In this document: in pieces, positions 57,627 through 64,000 of the stretch
How the letters are laid out: the number at the start of each line of letters is the position of its first letter
Numbering within the stretch: the stretch's first letter is position 1
Assembly: GCA_020633125.1 (NCBI GenBank)
Contig: JACKEH010000016.1
Coordinates: 1 to 64,000, forward strand
Direction: 5' to 3'
DNA from: Sandaracinus sp.
Lineage (GTDB): Bacteria > Myxococcota_A > Polyangia > Polyangiales > Houyiibacteriaceae
DNA: 64,000 nucleotides
The notes under the pieces: generated by a model
What the model was told of the DNA's origin: nothing
Seen by the model: only the letters and a program-made list of their open reading frames with translations
The model's database searches: none
Position numbers and translations under genes: made by a program

Positions 57627-58886
57627 TCAGCGCGTCGTGAGCACCGCGGTGTGAAGTGCGGTCGAACGAGGCCACTCCAGCGTTTCGCTCGCATCGCTCC
57701 ACATCACCGCGTAGCGGCCGTCTTCGATCACGCCGACCCGGCATGCGTCCCCGGAGGACGAAAGCGGCACGACGCCGAGCAATGCCCCCTCGTCGTTGAA
57801 CGCGGCCGCCTCCAGCTGCCCGAGTTGCGTGGACCGCCCTTCGAGGTCGCAGGTCACGTGCACGGCACGTCGCTCTTCGAACGCGACATCCAACAAACGC
57901 CGGTCCACGCGCGCTCGAAAGAGCCCCCCGAGCAAGGTGTCGGTGCCGGTGAAGCGTGCGACCCGCAGCGTTCCACGCTCCAACACGTACCCGATCGCAC
58001 GCCGACGTCCGTGCGTGAGGCCGGCGAGCGTGCCCCGCGCCGGCACCTCCCGCGCGAGCCGCAGCGGCTCGATCTCGGCCAGGAACGCCTCGTCGGTCGC
58101 AAACACCATCGACTCGGCGAAGCTCGTCGCGAACCACACGTCGGTCTCGATCTCTCGCCGCTCGCTGCCCTCGGAGGTGACGTGCACGAGCAGGCGCCGT
58201 CGAACCGAGTCCGGCGCGTACACACGCCACGACCCATCCCGAACGTCGGCGAAGAGTCGGTAGGGTGCCGCGAAGGTTGGAGCGAAGGGCACCAGGTGTT
58301 GCTCGCGAAGCGCGAGACGGTCGTCGAAGACCAAGAGCACCAGCGGTGGTGCCATCGCTTGCGTGGGGTCGAAAGGCGCCCCCAAAACACCGAGCCGTCC
58401 CGGGGCATGCGCGATCTCGAAGACGTAGAACGGGTCGAGCTCGCGCGCGCGTGTGGTGCCCCCCTCGGGCGAGACGACGCGCAAGATCGCCCGCGGCCGC
58501 TCGGTGGCCGTGCCGTCTTGAATCGCGACCCGCCACGAGGCGCCGGTCCACGCCGCGTGCCACTCGAAGCGGTCTGGCGTCTCGAGCTCGTGGGGCGTCG
58601 ACGCGCAGCAGCTGCCCCCGGGCTCGCCGGGGGCGGGCGTCGGCTCCCACGAGCCGGGATCGGAAGGCTCGGGCTCGGGAGGAGGCAAGGGTGTCGGGTC
58701 GTCGAGGGGCGGGAGCCCCGGGAAGAGCGGCTCGGTCGGGCGTGCGGCATCGACCCCGCCGTCGCCCGCGTCGACGACCGGCGCCGCCCCGTCCCGAGGC
58801 GAAACCGGAACGCCGCCGTCTTCGAGGGGCCGCTCGTGCGACGCGAAACAGCCGTAGACGAGCAGACCGAGCCAAGCCCCACGCAT
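57627..58886 (-). CDS. Predicted lipoprotein with beta-rich domain
   Basis: A 419-residue protein. MRGAWLGLLVYGCFASHE has a lipobox-like 'LVYGC'. A Pro/Asp-rich linker (about 20-95) is followed by strand-rich repeats ('RFEWHAAWTGASWRVAIQDG', 'FYVFEIAHAPGRLGVLGAPFD', 'PLVLLVFDDRLALREQHLV', 'RYAVMWSDASETLEW') reminiscent of a beta-propeller. No catalytic residues are recognised. The upstream 284 bases to the divergent operon hold no gene and probably carry promoters for both. Confidence 0.65.
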   Translation of the reverse strand: MRGAWLGLLVYGCFASHERPLEDGGVPVSPRDGAAPVVDAGDGGVDAARPTEPLFPGLPPLDDPTPLPPPEPEPSDPGSWEPTPAPGEPGGSCCASTPHELETPDRFEWHAAWTGASWRVAIQDGTATERPRAILRVVSPEGGTTRARELDPFYVFEIAHAPGRLGVLGAPFDPTQAMAPPLVLLVFDDRLALREQHLVPFAPTFAAPYRLFADVRDGSWRVYAPDSVRRRLLVHVTSEGSERREIETDVWFATSFAESMVFATDEAFLAEIEPLRLAREVPARGTLAGLTHGRRRAIGYVLERGTLRVARFTGTDTLLGGLFRARVDRRLLDVAFEERRAVHVTCDLEGRSTQLGQLEAAAFNDEGALLGVVPLSSSGDACRVGVIEDGRYAVMWSDASETLEWPRSTALHTAVLTTR

Positions 58887-59170
58887 CGCTCGATCGTAGC
58901 CAGGCGCCCGCGACGAACACCAGCGGACGACGGCGACCCGACGGCCTCAAACCACCGTATTTACTTCGCTTTTCACCACCGAGAGACCCGCCGGAAGTTC
59001 GTCGTTCGTGACCGCACGCGGCGGAGCGATTTCGCCACGACGCGAGACGGCCCGCGCCGTGGGAGGAGTTGCCGGCCGTCCCGGCGCTTCGCGAGACGAA
59101 GGATCCGGAAAAGGGCCAAGGAAGGTATTCTCGCTTCGGTCCGTTCGATGTCCTCGAGGGACCCGCGCGC

Positions 59171-61003
59171 ATGGATCCGCTTCGCCGACTCGTCGCCACC
59201 GTTCGTCGCGCGCTCTTGTTGCGCGGCGCGCTGCGGTGGACCGCCTGGATGTCGCTGGGCTTCGGCCTGCTCGCGCTCGTCGTCGCTTGGCTCATGCCGA
59301 CGTGGCCGCGTTGGCCGAGCCTCGGGCTCCTGGCGATTGGTCCGATCGTCGGCCTGCTGATCGCGCTGCGTCGGATGCCCACCGAAGGCGACCTGGTGGT
59401 CTTCGTCGACGTGCGGCTGAACGCGCACCAAGCGGTGCTCACCGCGTGGGAAGCGGCCGAGCGCAAAGAGACGGGTCCCTTCGTGGACCTCGCGCGCGCG
59501 CAGGCGGAGCCGAAGCTTCGCGGCGCGAAACGAAGCGACGTGCGACCGCGTGTGCTCGGACGTGAGCTCTGGGGGCTGCCGCTCGCGGCTGGAAGCTACG
59601 CCGCGGCGTTGCTCTTGCCCATTCCTCCGCCGCCTCGGCCCATCGCGGGCGGCGAGCTGGTGCGCATCACCGATCCCGAGGCGCTGCGGCCGCTCGAGCG
59701 GCTGCAAGAGCTGGCGCGCGACGAGGAACAACGGCGCCGCCTCGAAGAGCTCGCGCGAGAAGCGCAGGCGCTTCGCGAGCGGCTGCAAGAAGGCATGGAG
59801 CAACGCGAGGCGCTCGACGCCATCGAGCAGCTGCGCGAACAGGCCGAGCGCACGCGGCGGCCCGAGACGGCGGACGAACGTCGTGCGCGTGACGCCGCGG
59901 TGGAAGAGCTCGCGGCCGAGCCCGAGATGCAGCGCGCGCTCGCGGAGCGGGACCTCGAGTCGTTCGACCGTGCGGTCGAGCGTGCGGCGGCGCGACGGGA
60001 AGAAGCCGATCGTGAGCGCGCTCGAGAGGCGCTCCGCGAAGCGGCGGAGGCCGCAAGAGCGCAAGGCGACGAAGCGATGGCGGAGTCGTTGCTCGAGCGC
60101 GAGCGGCTGCTGAATCGGCGAAGCCGGCAGGCGGACTTGGCGCGGGAGCTCTCGGAGGCGATGCCGGAGCTCGAAGGCATGCGCATGCGGCGTGCGCTCG
60201 AGCGGCTCGAACGCGACGGCGACGGCAGCGAGCTGAACCAAGAGATGGTCGACGCGATGCGTGACGCGTGGGGGCGTTTGTCCGCCGAAGAGCGGCAGCG
60301 GCTCGCCGAAGCGATGCGCGATGCGCAAGCCGCCGAAAACGATCGTGCGCAGCCGACCGACCAACACGGGGAGCAGCGGCCGATCACCGCCGACGAATAC
60401 GAACGCATGCTGCGTGAGGCGCTCGAGAACCTCGACCGCCTTCAGACGCAGGCTGGCGGAAGCGGCCAAGGCGGCATGCCCATCCCGGGCCAAGGAAACG
60501 GCAACGGAAACGGAAACGGAAACGGAAACGGAAACGGAAACGGAAACGGAAACGGAAACGGAAACGGAAACGGAAACGGAAACGGAAACGGAAACGGAAA
60601 CGGAAACGGAAACGGAAACGGAAACGGAAACGGAAACGGAAACGGAAACGGAAACGGAAACGGAAACGGAAACGGAAACGGAAGTGGGAGTGGCGCAGGA
60701 GGCGCCGGCGGCGGCGACGACACCGGTCGTGGCCCGGGCGGCGGACAGAGCCGCACCCTTCCCGGCGACGACGGAACGCTCGCGCGCGTGCGCCCCACGA
60801 TCGGCGCCGGCGATCCGAGCCGAAGCTGGGTCGAATGGGTCGACCCCGACGGCATGCCGGAGAGCGAGCGCGGCCCTGGCGTCGGCGGCGCGACCGGCAC
60901 CGCCGCGCAAGGCGAAGCGGGCGGCATCGAGCGCGCCCCCATCCCGGAAGACTATCGAGATCACGTTCGGACCTTCTTCGGTCCGGCCGAGCCGTCGCGT
61001 TGA
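59171..61003 (+). CDS. Membrane protein with long coiled coil and Gly-Asn repeat (MoxR operon)
   Basis: A 610-residue protein. The N-terminus has two hydrophobic segments (about 26-46 and 50-67), and a third follows at about 138-160 ('GRELWGLPLAAGSYAAALLLPIP'). Residues about 170-430 are a long Glu/Arg/Ala-rich coiled coil. A Gly-Asn array of 31 units then follows (60494-60679), and the end is a Gly/Ser-rich segment with a short conserved tail ('APIPEDYRDHVRTFFGP'). It precedes a MoxR-type ATPase by 35 bases. The coiled coil would be cytoplasmic or periplasmic and may hold the complex together. The ATG at 59171 is strong (GCGC-ATG). Confidence 0.75.
   Translation: MDPLRRLVATVRRALLLRGALRWTAWMSLGFGLLALVVAWLMPTWPRWPSLGLLAIGPIVGLLIALRRMPTEGDLVVFVDVRLNAHQAVLTAWEAAERKETGPFVDLARAQAEPKLRGAKRSDVRPRVLGRELWGLPLAAGSYAAALLLPIPPPPRPIAGGELVRITDPEALRPLERLQELARDEEQRRRLEELAREAQALRERLQEGMEQREALDAIEQLREQAERTRRPETADERRARDAAVEELAAEPEMQRALAERDLESFDRAVERAAARREEADRERAREALREAAEAARAQGDEAMAESLLERERLLNRRSRQADLARELSEAMPELEGMRMRRALERLERDGDGSELNQEMVDAMRDAWGRLSAEERQRLAEAMRDAQAAENDRAQPTDQHGEQRPITADEYERMLREALENLDRLQTQAGGSGQGGMPIPGQGNGNGNGNGNGNGNGNGNGNGNGNGNGNGNGNGNGNGNGNGNGNGNGNGNGNGNGNGNGNGNGSGSGAGGAGGGDDTGRGPGGGQSRTLPGDDGTLARVRPTIGAGDPSRSWVEWVDPDGMPESERGPGVGGATGTAAQGEAGGIERAPIPEDYRDHVRTFFGPAEPSR
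60494..60679 (+). repeat. Hexanucleotide GGAAAC microsatellite (31 units, Gly-Asn)
   Basis: GGAAAC is repeated 31 times with a single variant (GGCAAC in the second unit), giving (Gly-Asn)31 inside the coiled-coil protein. The unit is six bases, so gains and losses preserve the frame. It reads as RFRFRF or TETETE in other frames, which explains spurious long open frames there. Confidence 0.98.
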
Positions 61004-61037
61004 ACGCGGCGAAGCCTCCACCGAGGGAACGGAGCGC

Positions 61038-62062
<1,025 letters not shown>

Positions 62063-62066
<4 letters not shown>

Positions 62067-64000
62067 TTCGATTCTTGGTCCTCGCGCTGGTGCTCTGCAC
62101 GGCGCTCCCCGCTCACGCGCAGCTCGAACCGGTGGAGCTCACGGTCGACGGTCTCTTCGGCCCCGAGCTCCTGATTCCGCAGCGCCACATCCCGATCCGC
62201 ATTCAGACTCGCAACCGCACCTCGTCGCCGATTCGCGGCGAGATCGTGGTGTCGTCGGCGGATTGGCAGTCGCGCCCCGAGCGTCATCGCGTGGAGCTCG
62301 ACCTGCCCGCGCGTGGCGAGCGCGCGACGCAGCTCACGGTCTACGCACGCGACGGCGGCTCGCTGACGGTCGACTTCGAGATCGACGGTCGACGCGCCGC
62401 GCGGCAATACGTCTCCCTCTCCTACGACGGAGCGCGAAGCGGCGTGGTCGTGCTCGCGGATCCGCCCCGCGTGCGCGGCTCGTTGCTCGACCTTCAGGCC
62501 AACCAACCGCAGCCCTACGGCGGCACCCGCATGGTCAACGTACCCATCGGTGTCGTCGGCTTCGACGCGCAGAGCGGCGACCCCCTCGCGCCCCTCGACG
62601 TCATGGGGTGGAACCCGGTCGGGCTCGTCGTCGCGAGCGCGCCGACGCTCGAGCGCCTCACGCCGCCCCAGCGCGCCGCCCTCGAAGCATGGATTCGAGG
62701 CGGCGGCGAGCTCTTGGTCTTTCCACGCACGCCCGAAGATCTGCGCGCGCCCTTCCTCGACTCGCTCGTCGACCTCGAGTGGCAAGAAGGCGTCGCGGTG
62801 CGTGACCACTTCGCGTTCGTCCCGGAAGGCGCGCGAGGCCCGGGACTCGTCGGTGCCGACACGCCGCGAGGTCATCGAGCGCGCCCCGAAGGCTACGGCG
62901 CATCGACCGCGTACGGGTTCGGCCGCGTGCACGTCGCGACCTACGACGGCACCGCTCCGCCCTACCACGACGCCCCCGAGGTGCGACGCATCGTCGGCAG
63001 CATCCTCGGCGTACCGCTCACGCGTGGCGTCGAGAAGCCGCTCTTCGCGCTCGGCGACAGCGAAGCCCAGGTCGACGAGTGGACCGGCAACTGGATGTTC
63101 CAGCCGCTGCGAAGCGTGCTCGACCCCAACGAATCCTTCCGGCCCGCGTTGGGCCTCGTCGCGATCGTGCTCCTGCTCTACGTGATCTTCGTGGGTCCGG
63201 TGAGCTTCTCGTGGATCGCGAAGAAGAACCGCCCGACGCTCGCGCTCGTCACCACCCCCGTCGCCGCGACCGCGTGTCTGCTCCTGCTGCTCGGCGTCGG
63301 TTACGTCGGCAAGGGCACCACCATGAGGTACCGCGCGGTGAGCCTGATGGAGGTCTCCGAAGGCGAACGCCTCGCGATGGAACGTCGCTACCTCGGCCTC
63401 TTCCTCACGCGGCCCACGAGCTTCGAGCTCGACGGCCCGGACACGGGCTCGTTGCGGCTGCTCCGCGAGAGCGCCAACCGCACCGTCGACGTGCACCACG
63501 ACGGCGACCACCAGGTGCTGCGTGGCCTTCAAGGCGGCCTCTGGGAGACGATCTTCTTGCGCCAAGAAGAGGAGGTCGACCTCGGCGGCTCGATCGTGTT
63601 CGAACGCGGAGACGCGCACCTCGTCGCGGTGCGCAACGAGTCGCGCGTGGCCTTGCACGGTGCCTTCGTGCTCGACGCGGCGGGCAACCTCTACCGCGTC
63701 GGTGAGATCGCGCCCGGCGCGCGCGTCGAGATCGCCTCGTCGCCCGGCCTCAGCCTCGGCGGCGACAACCCGACCTTCTACAGCGAGACCGATCCGGAGC
63801 TGCGTTCGGTCGCGAACGAGCTCGGCCTTCCGCCGGAAGACCGCAAGGCCATCTTCGGCCTCACGCAGGTCGCCGGCGGCGCGCTCGCCACCGCCTACCC
63901 GGCGCTCTACGCGCGCATCGACCCCAGCGGCCCCGCGATGATCGGTGGCCTCTTCGTGCGTGAGACGGAGGTCCGCCTCGTGCGTGTGGTCCCCTACATC
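62063..64000 (+). CDS. Exported multi-domain membrane protein of the MoxR operon, runs off the window
   Basis: A partial gene, 646 codons visible, open at the window end. MIRFLVLALVLCTALPAHAQ is a Sec signal. A BatD/DUF4129-style beta-rich region follows ('DGLFGPELLIPQRHIPIRIQTRNRTSSPIRGEIVV'). Then comes a GATase-like/DUF region with 'VVASAPTLERLTPPQRAALEAWIRGGGELLVFP' and 'AYGFGRVHVATYDG'. Two transmembrane helices lie near residues 358-372 ('PALGLVAIVLLLYVIFVGPVSF') and 395-415 ('LVTTPVAATACLLLLLGVGYVG'), and a strand-rich domain follows. The ATG overlaps the MoxR stop, indicating coupling. The pattern matches the large transmembrane partner of MoxR in myxobacterial operons. The stop is beyond the window. 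Confidence 0.75.

Noticed and set aside
57286..59466. 726-residue minus-strand open frame
   Set aside because: Arg-rich composition typical of antisense frames; overlaps the beta-rich lipoprotein on the same strand in another frame and a divergent promoter region.

Overview
The window is very GC-rich and looks like a myxobacterial chromosome (Myxococcota, Polyangiales/Sandaracinaceae type). The inference rests on several features: many short lipoproteins, Cys-rich and MopE-like secreted proteins, two bacterial Ser/Thr kinases, an AgmX/PglI-type C-terminal domain, GTG/TTG starts, GTGA/ATGA-coupled operons and intergenic palindromic repeats. No tRNA, rRNA, CRISPR, phage or insertion sequence was found.

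Layout. 0.2-6.3 kb: FeS-type photolyase, CbiX-like chelatase with a small membrane protein, a 17-bp tandem-repeat array, a lipoprotein, a subtilisin-like lipoprotein and an MBL-fold hydrolase. 6.4-7.9 kb: a hypothetical gene, then a cluster of three zinc-independent ribosomal proteins (rpsN, rpmG, rpmB). 8-14.9 kb: envelope proteins (beta-propeller-like anchor, SH3-NlpC/P60 lipoprotein, zinc metalloprotease lipoprotein, two membrane proteins, a wrecked MopE-like gene). 14.9-18 kb: tcdA, a TatD-type gene in fragments, and adenosine deaminase, all on the minus strand. 18.3-20 kb: a small plus-strand operon. 19.9-29.2 kb: recC-recB-recD. 30-37.4 kb: a large Zn-ribbon/kinase/ATPase/TPR regulator, an SPFH-Zn-ribbon protein and a VIT/VWA/AgmX-C protein. 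37.4-37.8 kb: a 158-bp tandem repeat carrying a perfect palindrome, upstream of galT. 38.8-49.4 kb: a membrane Ser/Thr kinase, then secreted and lipoprotein genes, including a caspase/legumain-like peptidase. 49.7-52.1 kb: era and der. 52.3-54.4 kb: an ECF sigma operon with a membrane protein and two lipoproteins. 54.5-58.9 kb: an exported methyltransferase, an unknown protein, a sterol-desaturase-like hydroxylase and lipoproteins. 59.2-64 kb: a MoxR-type operon whose first gene carries a 31-unit Gly-Asn microsatellite; its third gene runs off the window.

Many genes are tightly coupled: ATGA/GTGA overlaps join chelatase-membrane protein, the 18-20 kb operon, recC-B-D, the lipoprotein pairs at 41.8 and 47.2 kb, the sigma operon and MoxR-DUF. 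A striking property is the density of single-base frameshifts in otherwise intact conserved genes (tcdA, tatD, recB, recC, recD, era, the NlpC gene, the VWA gene). They concentrate at 13.5-16.7 kb. Assembly indels are the most likely cause, so frameshifted genes are annotated across their full span with the estimated break points.
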